From the NCBI GenBank assembly GCA_030374765.1, contig JARGXX010000116.1, forward strand, positions 868,001 through 932,000: a DNA stretch of 64,000 nt. Direction: 5' to 3'. The notes under the pieces are model-generated. The model was not told the DNA's origin, ran no database searches, and saw only the letters and a list, made by a program, of their open reading frames with translations. This document shows positions 49,801-58,092 of this stretch, in pieces; position 1 is the first letter of the stretch, and every line of letters begins with the position of its first letter. The translations under genes and the position numbers were made by a program. Source of the DNA: Agarophyton chilense (taxonomy: Eukaryota > Rhodophyta > Florideophyceae > Gracilariales > Gracilariaceae).

Positions 49801-52385
49801 TTACGCCCGATCAAATTAGAAAGGGAGTTCGAATGCTTCTGAAACGAACTCGAGTTTTGGTGCTCGGGGACGAGTCCGCCTTAGAAGATGCAGCCTTCCA
49901 GTACAGCCAAGAAGGTGGGAACCCCAATGTTTTAGAAGCTGATGTAAGCATGGTGGACCCTCTCGCCAAGGAGGCCCAGGACAACGCGACATTGCTCTTC
50001 CAGATCCACATTCGTGCAATGCTTGCCAGCAAGAAGCTCATTGTTGAGCATCGACTGAATGACGAGGCGTTTCTGTGGATCCTGGGAGAAATTGAGAGTC
50101 GCTTCATGACAAGCCGTGTAGCCCCAGGAGAAAGTATTGGTGCTATTGCGGCCCAGTCAATCGGAGAGCCAGCGACACAGATGACTCTGAACACATTTCA
50201 TTATGCTGGTGTATCTGCAAAGAATGTGACCCTGGGAGTTCCTCGTCTGAAAGAGATCATAAATGTGTCCAAGAACACTAAGACTCCATCGCTCACTGTG
50301 TACTTGAAACCTGGACTCGACAAGGATAATTCAAAACGAGTCCAAGCATCTTTACAACACACTAGTTTGGAAGATGTCGCACAATGTTCCGAGATTTACT
50401 TTGACCCGGATCCTCAAACAACAGTCGTTGACGAGGATCGAGAGATGGTGTCGTCGTACTTTGAAATTGAGGATGCACCCGCAGGCGTGTCTCCGTGGCT
50501 TTTGCGTCTAACTTTGGACAAAGACATGCTGCAAGACCGAGAAATCAGTATGGATCTTGTTGAAAACTCCATTCATGATGCCTTTGGCAATGATGTCCAC
50601 ATTATTAGATCCCAGGATAACGATGAGAAAATGGTTTTACGATTGCGGCTCCAGGATGAAAATACACAAGAAAAATACGGAGACATGCAAATGAGTGGCA
50701 CTGATGCCATGGAAGAAGAGGATCAATACGATGATGACGACTCTGTGTTCCTGAGACGCTTGGAAGGAAACCTACTACAGCAAATGAACTTAGGAGGGAT
50801 TGCTGGAATCCGAAAAGTTTTCATGCGGAAGTCTCGGCAGACTTACGTTGACAGATTCACTGGGACTTTTAAGACCAAAGAAGAATGGGTTCTCGATACT
50901 GACGGAGTGAATTTGCTTGCGGTTATCGCCCATGAAGATGTTGACTACACTCGTACTCTATCAAACGATATCGTTGAAATCTTTGAAGTTTTGGGCATAG
51001 AAGCCGTGCGGGAAGCTTTGATGAACGAAATCCGCGGCGTCATTTCATTTGATGGTGCTTATGTAAACTACCGGCATTTGGCCATCCTGGTGGATGTAAT
51101 GACGTACAGAGGGCATCTGATGGCCATCACTCGTCACGGCATCAATCGTGCGGACACAGGACCTTTGATGAGATGTTCTTTTGAAGAGACAACAGATATT
51201 CTTTTGGAAGCAGCAACTCATGGTGTGCCTGACAATCTACAAGGTGTTTCTGAGAACATTTTGCTCGGACAAATGACCCCGATCGGCACAGGGTGTTTCA
51301 AACTGATGCTTAATGAGAAAATGTTGCAAGACGCCATTGAGCCAAGAGGGGTTGTAGCGTTTGATCCCGCACCAATGAATGACGGGTATGAGGCTGGAAG
51401 CTGGACTCCTGCTCGCGTAGAAGCTACTCCGGGTCGAAAGAGAGCAGACATTCGGGCAACACCTGGAAATGCGTACTCACCTGCAGCGTGGAGCACGCCC
51501 AATAGAGCTGGTTCTGTGCGAGGGGCTTCTCCCTTAATGACGCACATGTCGCCGTTATCTGATGATGCACAATTTTCGCCAGTTGCATCACCGAAAGGAC
51601 CTGGATTTGGCGGTGGAGCTACTCCTCTACAATCTCCAGGAAGGGACTACGTGACACCTGTGAGTCCCGGTGGAGCAGGGGCTGCTAGCCCCTACGCCGT
51701 GAGCCCAGCCTACGCAGCTAGCCCTGCGTACGCTGTGAGTCCGGCTTACGCGCCGAGCCCGGCCTATTCAGCGGCGAGTCCGGCGTACATGGCTAGTCCT
51801 GCAGCGGCCAGTCCCGCGAGAGCAGCCAGTCCGTACGGGGCGGGCAACCATTCTTCTTTTGTCCCCTCAAGTCCTGGCTACAGCTTGAAATCGCCCGCTG
51901 CAGGTTTGTCTGGAGTCCCTCAATCTCCCGGTCTGGTTGCCAAGTACTCACCGACAAGTCCTGGATTCAGCCCAACAAGCCCCGCGTACAGCCCAAGTGG
52001 GGCCCGCGCCGCGGGTAACAGCGGTCCGGGAGGTGCAGTTTACTCCCCGACAAGTCCGGGCTACAACTCCACGGCAGCATCGCCGGCCGCGGGTTTCGGA
52101 GGCACAGGCGGCTTGAACTACAGCCCTGGAACACCGAGGGCATACAGCCCAGGCTCTCCTGCGTTTAGCCCAAGTTCTCCCGCTGCACAGGGATACTCGC
52201 CGTCTACGCCAGGCTTCATGCCACAGGGAGCTGCGCGACACGGTCGAGGACCTGGCGCTTATCAACCTGGTACTGCGGCCTCTCCAAGTTCTCCGCAATA
52301 CTCGCCGTCTTCTCCGCAGTACTCGCCACGAGCACCGTCGCCGCGCGGTCATTCTCCCAAGGACGAGTCATCTCAAGACCAATAG
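46878..52385 (+). CDS. RPB1: RNA polymerase II largest subunit RPB1
   Basis: An intronless 1835-residue frame starts MSQTVRFPYSSAPERKLKSV. The clamp zinc site (CQTCGSNDRICMGHFGH) lies near residue 68. The catalytic loop YNADFDGDEMNLHVPQ has its three Asp at 465, 467 and 469. The bridge-helix/trigger-loop region reads SIGEPATQMTLNTFHYAG, and the foot, jaw and cleft regions are all present, ending near ISFDGAYVNYRHLAILVDVM. From about residue 1495 a 340-residue C-terminal tail follows. It is rich in SP dipeptides but has only scattered heptads. Together with the other Pol II subunits this protein makes all mRNA. The catalytic body is fully conserved, so the odd tail is not a sign of a pseudogene. 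Confidence 0.98.
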   Translation: MSQTVRFPYSSAPERKLKSVQFGIFGPDEIRRMSVAEIKHEKTYENSAPVVEGTADRRLGANGRSFPCQTCGSNDRICMGHFGHIELAKPMYNIGFMNTTLKILRCVCHYCSRILCTERAVEDLIKISRPTARMRAALRATSGTKKVCTAENGCGHTQPKYSRDGFRIRAVFDDSADDSVDRKQTITAERTHSIFKRISDRDCSALGLSPQWSRPEWLILTLLPVPPLSVRPSVMQSGLRNEDDLTNKLGDIVKNNNALRVLESTGAVAHTIREQIDLVQYHIATYMNNEIPGVVAATVRGGSRAIKSIGQRFKGKEGRVRGNLMGKRVDFSARTVITPDPNLRLHEVGVPRSIAKNLTYPELVTTYNMAEMRKLVLNGPNEYPGAHSVEREDGRRMGLSYISDRSMVRLEVGFKVIRHIKDGDYVLFNRQPSLHKMSIMGHRIRVMPYSTFRLNLSVTSPYNADFDGDEMNLHVPQSHQTRAEVQELMLVPHCIVSPQGNKPVMGIVQDTLLGCMLFTQRDSFLERDFVMNLLMHVGDWDGIVPEPTIYKPRPLWTGKQIFSLVLPSVNLIRFNITHPDEENTDISPGDTKVYISRGELICGIVDKRTVGTSANGLIHVTWKEFGPRVTDKMISQIQVLVNHYVLHRGQSIGIGDTIADEGTMRNVIQTIQNAKDDVKDLVRKAQEKELTLLPGKGMMESFETEVNKVLNGARDKSGSSAQDSLLKSNNIKRMVSAGSKGSFINISQICACVGQQNVEGKRISYGFNRRTLPHFVLDDLGPESRGFVENSYLRGLTPSEFFFHAMGGREGLIDTAVKTAETGYIQRRLMKAMEDIMVRYDGTVRNSCNHIIEFLYGEDGMDATFLEDQSLRTFKMSDKKLEKEFWLDPTDSSFGRDDRGRPYLNDDTCDRIRQDVQMHIMLTEEFEQIKRDRHILREEIVKNGDPKRPLAVNVDRIIWNAKLLHGIRSDSLSTLTPDQIRKGVRMLLKRTRVLVLGDESALEDAAFQYSQEGGNPNVLEADVSMVDPLAKEAQDNATLLFQIHIRAMLASKKLIVEHRLNDEAFLWILGEIESRFMTSRVAPGESIGAIAAQSIGEPATQMTLNTFHYAGVSAKNVTLGVPRLKEIINVSKNTKTPSLTVYLKPGLDKDNSKRVQASLQHTSLEDVAQCSEIYFDPDPQTTVVDEDREMVSSYFEIEDAPAGVSPWLLRLTLDKDMLQDREISMDLVENSIHDAFGNDVHIIRSQDNDEKMVLRLRLQDENTQEKYGDMQMSGTDAMEEEDQYDDDDSVFLRRLEGNLLQQMNLGGIAGIRKVFMRKSRQTYVDRFTGTFKTKEEWVLDTDGVNLLAVIAHEDVDYTRTLSNDIVEIFEVLGIEAVREALMNEIRGVISFDGAYVNYRHLAILVDVMTYRGHLMAITRHGINRADTGPLMRCSFEETTDILLEAATHGVPDNLQGVSENILLGQMTPIGTGCFKLMLNEKMLQDAIEPRGVVAFDPAPMNDGYEAGSWTPARVEATPGRKRADIRATPGNAYSPAAWSTPNRAGSVRGASPLMTHMSPLSDDAQFSPVASPKGPGFGGGATPLQSPGRDYVTPVSPGGAGAASPYAVSPAYAASPAYAVSPAYAPSPAYSAASPAYMASPAAASPARAASPYGAGNHSSFVPSSPGYSLKSPAAGLSGVPQSPGLVAKYSPTSPGFSPTSPAYSPSGARAAGNSGPGGAVYSPTSPGYNSTAASPAAGFGGTGGLNYSPGTPRAYSPGSPAFSPSSPAAQGYSPSTPGFMPQGAARHGRGPGAYQPGTAASPSSPQYSPSSPQYSPRAPSPRGHSPKDESSQDQ
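51687..52362 (+). repeat. Degenerate RPB1 C-terminal SP repeats
   Basis: Codons 1604-1653 encode an Ala-rich six-residue repeat of the form SPAYAx. A few true heptads follow (YSPTSPG, FSPTSPA at 51945-51986; YSPTSPG near 52041), and then YSPGTP, YSPGSP and YSPSSPQ variants near the end, separated by Gly/Ala-rich spacers. Confidence 0.9.
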
Positions 52386-53169
52386 CAAACGCTCAGCTCC
52401 ATTGTCTGGGTGTTGGTGAGCTAGTAAATCTAGAAAACATGTGTATTGAGTGTGACTTGTTATCATGATGCCAAATAATCTTTTTCTCCGAATCATTGTC
52501 GCAAAAGTAATCTGGTGCTCCAGGCAGCCTTAGTGCCGCCCTGTTTTAGGGTATCAAACTAGCCCTTAACCACTACCATTCGTTGTCATGCATGGGTGGC
52601 TGTCCTTTGGCCACGCCGTTGCACCCGATGTGTTGGTACACGTTTGAATCCGAGCGCACGCCGAAAATAAAGTATCTACTTTTGGCTGGAGGGTGGGTAG
52701 TGCATATGGGCCACAAAACCGCGTTCCACCTCTGGAAACGGTACTACAGCTGATTGCAGATCAGTCATCATTTTCTGGGAAGTACTTGAAAGTTACTGAG
52801 TTACCCTTCGTATCTGGGTTGACCGGAGATTCAACGCGAGATCAGCGCTTCGCCTTCGTTCGAGTATTGTTGTATGCAAAAAGGCGGAAACTTTGAAACA
52901 AAGTCATAGAAAACACGAGGACTGGCATTGGTACGGTTATGCAATGATCGCCGTCTTGCGTGCCATGCACAAGCGATATGAGCTGCGAGACAGATAACCA
53001 GTTCGAAAGGCGTTGTAGACATAACAGCAAGTAAAAGAGAGAAAAGTGAAACGAAAGAAAATATTACTGGTGTTGCAGTGCTTTACGATTGTGTGAGAAA
53101 TTAGGCTGACATGAGCGAGCACGACCAACATGTGACAAAGTACAAAGAGTGCAAGACCCCGAATAAGGC
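52386..53169. other. Intergenic between RPB1 and cyclin gene
   Basis: The two flanking genes are convergent. An AATAAA lies about 280 bp after the RPB1 stop (near 52667), a possible poly(A) signal. Nothing else is recognised. Confidence 0.45.
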
Positions 53170-54093
53170 TCATTTAACACCCAAAGAAGCGCGCGACCTC
53201 CGCCGGTAGGCACTATCCGGGGAAATAGGCGAGTGTGAGAACCTTGAGTGCGTCTTCGAATGTCTCTGACGCACGAAGTTTAAGCTTCGCGAAAACGAGA
53301 GGCGTTTTGAGGGCGGCGGTTGCACAAGCGCCTCGTCCGGCACTGACGCAAGTGAGGAGTTTCTCGACAGGGGTGTCTCCACCGAAGTCGCTGAGACCAC
53401 AGGCGAGGTGACAAGTGGAATTGGGAGCGAGGGAGTACATGTGGTCGTGGCGTGTAGGCTTTGTTCCCCAGGGAGCAGTTCCACGGGAATTGCGTGTAGT
53501 TCTGGGTCTTTGAGAGCGTTGCGGGCCTGTGAAACGAGCTCGGTGACGGCTGGTTCAGGCGCATTGGCTGCCATGACGGTGAGGCCAGAAACGAGATTGG
53601 CCTCGATTTCGACGAAGGAGGCGGCCGGGATGTCTAACCGGAAGTCTAGAATGTGGAGCATCTGCATTTCCAGGTTGGACAATTCCGTACTTGGCAGGCC
53701 GCCGACCTTGGAGTAGTACACAAGGTTGTAGGACAAGTCATCGTAATACTTTGACGCCAGCACAATGGCAGTGATAAACATGCGGTGAACGCTGAGCGAA
53801 GAAAGAGCGAGCTTCGGGTCCCTTGTGACGGCGCGCGTGATGTAGTGGTAGGCGGCAACAAGACATGCCTCCGAGCAGAAGGCGTACTTGGATACGCGCG
53901 AAACGTACTCCGAGACGGTGATGGACGGGGGTTCCAGCGCGTGGAAGACGGTCATCTCCTCGAATGGGGGCTCGGGCAGCTGATCATTCGCGGTGACGTG
54001 CGCCTGGATGGTTGCGGAGAGAATTGCGACCAGCGCTGAGCGAGATGTGATGAGGGTGAACTGCATGGGCGAAGCTTCGGTATGCGCAGTCAT
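53170..54093 (-). CDS. PHO80-type (P/U-type) cyclin
   Basis: The product has 307 residues from the ATG at 54093 (ccaccATGact); the frame continues left only through a non-ATG region. The cyclin box at about 45-165 follows the PHO80-like family: ITVSEYVSRVSKYAFCSEACLVAAYHYI, then VHRMFITAIVLASKYYDDLSYN, YYSKVGGLPSTELSNLEMQML and LDFRLDIP. Fungal relatives control phosphate signalling through PHO85 kinase, and plant and protist CYCP/CYCU proteins link nutrients to the cell cycle. The last 140 residues are Ser/Pro-rich and disordered, with likely CDK sites. A TATA-like element lies about 190 bp upstream. Confidence 0.88.
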   Translation of the reverse strand: MTAHTEASPMQFTLITSRSALVAILSATIQAHVTANDQLPEPPFEEMTVFHALEPPSITVSEYVSRVSKYAFCSEACLVAAYHYITRAVTRDPKLALSSLSVHRMFITAIVLASKYYDDLSYNLVYYSKVGGLPSTELSNLEMQMLHILDFRLDIPAASFVEIEANLVSGLTVMAANAPEPAVTELVSQARNALKDPELHAIPVELLPGEQSLHATTTCTPSLPIPLVTSPVVSATSVETPLSRNSSLASVPDEALVQPPPSKRLSFSRSLNFVRQRHSKTHSRFSHSPISPDSAYRRRSRASLGVK

Positions 54094-54280
54094 GGTGGAC
54101 GGAAGGAAAGGGAGCAGAAGAACGTGAAAAAAGGTTGGCACCGTATCTTGGGCAACGCTCAGCGAAGGAGACCGCGACACTGTCAAACGAATCGAGAAGC
54201 AGCCGCAAGAAAGAAAGGGCGGAGAAAGGCGGGAAGAGGGTAGAAATATTGGTCTGAGGAGCTGAGGGAGGGGACGGCCA

Positions 54281-54289
54281 TATATATAA
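54281..54289 (-). promoter_or_regulatory. TATA-like element upstream of cyclin gene
   Basis: TATATATAA on the plus strand (TTATATATA on the minus) lies about 190 bp upstream of the cyclin ATG. It is the clearest TATA-like site before any gene in the window. Because it is nearly palindromic its direction is not certain. Confidence 0.35.
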
Positions 54290-57200
54290 GGGTAGGGAGT
54301 AGGCAGCGCGGGAGCAGCAGCTCAGACGGCGGCGGAGTGGCACGTGCAACGACAGGCCGAGAATCAAGGCGCCATGCCACGCGCCACGCGCACGGCACAA
54401 AGCGCGTAGGGCGTTCTCCGCGGCAGCCAGAACGGAAGCGCGCGCCGACACCGACGCCCGGGCGGCGTGCGCAAGAGCTCAAGCGCGACATTTCATTGGT
54501 GCGTTTCGCAACGCGCCTCGCTCGTCAAGCGCCACCAGCCACTCGTGCCGAATCGCATGGACCACACAGCTCGTGGCGGGCGGCGCTACCACGAGTCGTA
54601 TAAACGCGATATTTTGCAACGTCGTCTTACGTGGGTGGCGCTCCGTACAAGATATTTTGTTGCTGCGTTATAACACTTTTGGTATCTTTGCGAACTGCTT
54701 TTACAGCCTTTAAGCCTTTCTTCTTCTTTCTGCTTGTTGTGAGAGTCCTACGCGCCTATTGACCGCTCGTTTCGCGTTTCTGCTTGAGGTGTAATCTGCG
54801 AGGCCGTCACGCTGCGCTTGTTGTGTTGGGTCTTTCGGATTTGCTGCGTCTTTGTCTTGCACCTTTGTTGCGTTGATTTGTATACCAGCGCCAATCAATG
54901 CTCTGGTATGACTTAGCTTCCAAACTATCTTCTCTTGGCTCAATCATCGCCCAAACATCCATGATCGACACCGCTCGAGCCATCCTTCATAACCTGTTCA
55001 CTTACTACTTGGTTTCTCGCCCACGCCCTTGCTCATCATCCTGCACATCACCATAAGCAGCTGCAGTTACAGCCATCACACTGCATTCCTCGCCCACCTT
55101 CCCAGTACGCTGTTTCACAACCGCTCCCTCGTCCCCATTGCTCCCAACTGCCTCCAGTGCGAGCGATGCCACTGCACTGACCACCATTACAAAAACCTAT
55201 CCTCCAGCCGTGAACGTCGCCCATATCGCTGCAAACCGCCCCAGTTTCGACACATTACGTGCTCAAGCTCATAGTTATGTATCAGACCAATGTGCTGACG
55301 TGTGCAAAAACCCAATCCACTCATATGTAATCCGTTGCTACACTCAAAAGTGTATTGCGTGCCTCTTATCCCTGCATATGTGCTTGCTTCGCCCTTTATA
55401 TGCCTCATACCCTCGCCTTTCAGCTTGCCTGGTGACAAAAGCCTTTGAGGCATATGCTCCTGCCGTGCCACATTTCGTCTCTGTAGCGCTCCGCACAATT
55501 CACAACCTGTATCGTAAGCCACTGGTTTCCTGTCACCGTCTTCATTCTGGTGCATGTTTCTTTCAGTTTTCCTTACCCCGAGCGCGTTTGCTTCCTGCAC
55601 TCACCGTGTCTACGTCGTCATGGTGAACGCTCCATATCATTGAGTCACCTTCCACTGAGAGTTAGCTAGTCTTCCAGCTGTCAGCACTTCGCTTTCATGC
55701 CACAAGCACTACCAGCGCGGTAAGTTACGTCTTTTGAAACAATCACGTCTTTATCCTTCCACTCGCAGGACACACACAGCCACACTGCACAGCGTCTCGT
55801 GTGTTCTTTCAAGGTTTACTTTCGAGTGCTCACTACGTAAAAATAGGTGCGACTCATTAGTTTGGCTGCTATTTCCTATTGGATATATATACTGTAATAG
55901 CTCATCCCGCCGTGCTACGCTGTTCGAGCTTCTGGGCGTAAAGTTTAACGGGTAATGAGCGACAGCACCTCGCAACGAGTTCAGCCTGCATGAGCATCTC
56001 GCCATCCAAAGTCATTGTTGCATTCCCTTTCCACAATTCTGTTCTTCTTCTCCTTCAGTCACACCGACTCCGATGCAGCTCATGCACGGCGACCAAAACT
56101 AAAAGGTCACTGACACAGTCGTTGCCAATGCACAATTGCCTTGCTCCTGTCTTCAGCCAGGCAGTGAGCAATTGTTAAAAGACACCTCAGCCTCAAGGGC
56201 ATGTGCAAAGCCTATCCTCGCAGTCCTGTTCATCTTTAGAAGCAGCGAGCGGCGTCCCATAAACCCCAAGTACTCTTTGCTCACGCCCACGTCGCGAGAC
56301 ATTTATTTCTTTTCTCACTAAACTGTAACATAACGCGTTCGTCCTGTGCCAGCTTCATCACATTGTTTGATTTTCTCTTGAAAGACGTATGGTGACGATA
56401 AATCAGTATATCACGTCAAGTAAACCGAGCCCTTTCCCGGCCCCAAGAGCTTTTTCGGCCGCGTTCGTCCATACATTAGTTCGTTCGTTCTGCAACGATC
56501 ATCTACTACTCTGATAAGGAGAGCTTTGCAAGACGTCTTCCACTCTTTTCCTTGGAAAGCCTTTTTTGCACAGCAGAGTGGACATATTCACGGGCACCTG
56601 TTGCGCTCTATGGCCTGAATTGGAACAAATTGCGCATCAGTCTCAGTGCGTCATGGTCGTTGAGGACGTACTCTCATCTGCGCTGTGGTCCGCAGCTGTC
56701 AACGCTTCCTGGATTGCCAAGATCTATTCATTTCCCTCTCATCTGCTACACTCATATAATTTCTGGCAAACAACAAAACATTCTACCATAGTGTGCTTTT
56801 CCTAAGGCGAAACCTGCCTTGCCTGAGGAAGAGTTCGCATGAAGCAAGGCACAGCATCATGGATTATCTGCCTCACCATGATGGCATGAACCAAAAGGAA
56901 GGGCCCGGCTGAAAGGAGGATACCTGAGTGCGCTATGTGTCGGTTTTTTAAGTTGTGCAATGTCCACGCGTGATCCGGACAAAATCATACAAAAACGTCA
57001 AACACAACTGATTAGGCATAATACGCCTAATAAGTTGTTTTGGACGATTTTATATTATATGCAACTTTGCTTTTTTCGCGCGAAACAATGATAACCGTCC
57101 ATTCCAAGAGGTGGCAGGTTGTCCCCCACCGTATAGTTCATTGCCGCCACCACCCTATCGCCACCAAAGTTCGTCGCTACAGCTCCTGTTCGTCAAAACG

Positions 57201-57445
57201 CCGAATTAACCAGGGCCACCTACGAGATCGAAGGACTTTCAGCGACGGATCATGCGATTCGGATGTGCAATCGGGTTTGTCGTTGTTCGAGCTGGTGGTA
57301 CGATTAATGCTCAGTGAAGTTTGCCGCCGACTTTCGTGATACACACCAGCCCTCAAAGTCTTGAAGAGTCACTCTCCACGAGTTCTACATCCACCTTTTT
57401 CGAGTCATCGACCACCGACTTCGTTGTCAACGTGCTCACAAAACC
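54290..57445. other. 3.1-kb stretch without a recognised gene, pyrimidine-rich
   Basis: No frame here has a recognisable domain. From about 54690 to 56800 the plus strand is noticeably T/C-rich. A 52-codon frame at 54898 (MLWYDLASKLSSLGSIIA) and a 162-codon Ser/Cys-rich frame at 55138-55626 have no support. A hairpin lies at 57004-57038. The stretch could carry a non-coding transcript or decayed repeats, but I cannot show either. Confidence 0.4.
57004..57038. repeat. 14-bp inverted repeat (hairpin)
   Basis: ACAACTGATTAGGC and GCCTAATAAGTTGT are reverse complements apart from one base, with a 7-bp loop (ATAATAC). The position is about 400 bp upstream of NAA50. Confidence 0.8.
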
Positions 57446-58012
57446 ATGGACGAAACCGCATCCCCATCGCTTCCAGTAGTCTGGGCTGATGTGAATGAAA
57501 AGAATGTGAGTCAACTAGAAGTCCTCAACACCACAATCTTCCCCGTCAAGTACGACCATGTATTCTACAGAGACGTTTTAAAAGCTCCGGAGGGATTCGT
57601 CAAACTTGCCTATTTCAATGAGTTGCTCGTCGGAGGTGTTTGTTGTCGGAAAGAACCATATGTTGAGTCTCATGTTGCTCCGGAGAAACAGTTGTTAGTG
57701 GAAAGTAAAACTGCACCGCCATCCCCTCCAAAAAAACAGGCGAGTTTGTATATAATGACTCTGGGGGTTTTGGCTCCATATCGCGAGCGAGGTATCGGCC
57801 ATCGCCTCATCACACATGTTTTGGATGTTGCTGAATCCTCCCCAGTATGTGAGGACATTGTGGACGTCTATCTTCACCTGCAAGATGGAAACGAAGATGC
57901 TCTACGCTTCTACACGAGATATGGCTTCGAGATAACGGAATATATTCAAGGTTACTACAGACGGCTTGATCCGCCCAACTGCTTCGTTGTCCGAAAGAAA
58001 GTTATCAGGTAG
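57446..58012 (+). CDS. NAA50: N-alpha-acetyltransferase 50 (NatE catalytic subunit)
   Basis: The 188-residue product is a GNAT fold closely matching NAA50: LNTTIFPVKYDHVFYRDVL, KLAYFNELLVGGVCCR, then LYIMTLGVLAPYRERGIGHRLI with the acetyl-CoA R/Q-x-x-G-x-G/A loop (RERGIG), and LHLQDGNEDALRFYTRYGFE. NAA50 acetylates N-terminal Met followed by hydrophobic residues and associates with the ribosome-bound NatA complex. Compared with the human 169-residue protein it has about 27 extra residues after GGVCCR (Pro/Glu/Ser-rich, between beta strands 3 and 4). Start ATG at 57446 (accATGgac). Convergent with the MnmE gene, 80 bp apart. Confidence 0.95.
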   Translation: MDETASPSLPVVWADVNEKNVSQLEVLNTTIFPVKYDHVFYRDVLKAPEGFVKLAYFNELLVGGVCCRKEPYVESHVAPEKQLLVESKTAPPSPPKKQASLYIMTLGVLAPYRERGIGHRLITHVLDVAESSPVCEDIVDVYLHLQDGNEDALRFYTRYGFEITEYIQGYYRRLDPPNCFVVRKKVIR

Positions 58013-58092
58013 GCAAATATGCTGCAAACGGGATATCTTTCCTGTCGTTCACGTGTGATTTCTCAAAACGAGGACCTATTCAATGCATGACT

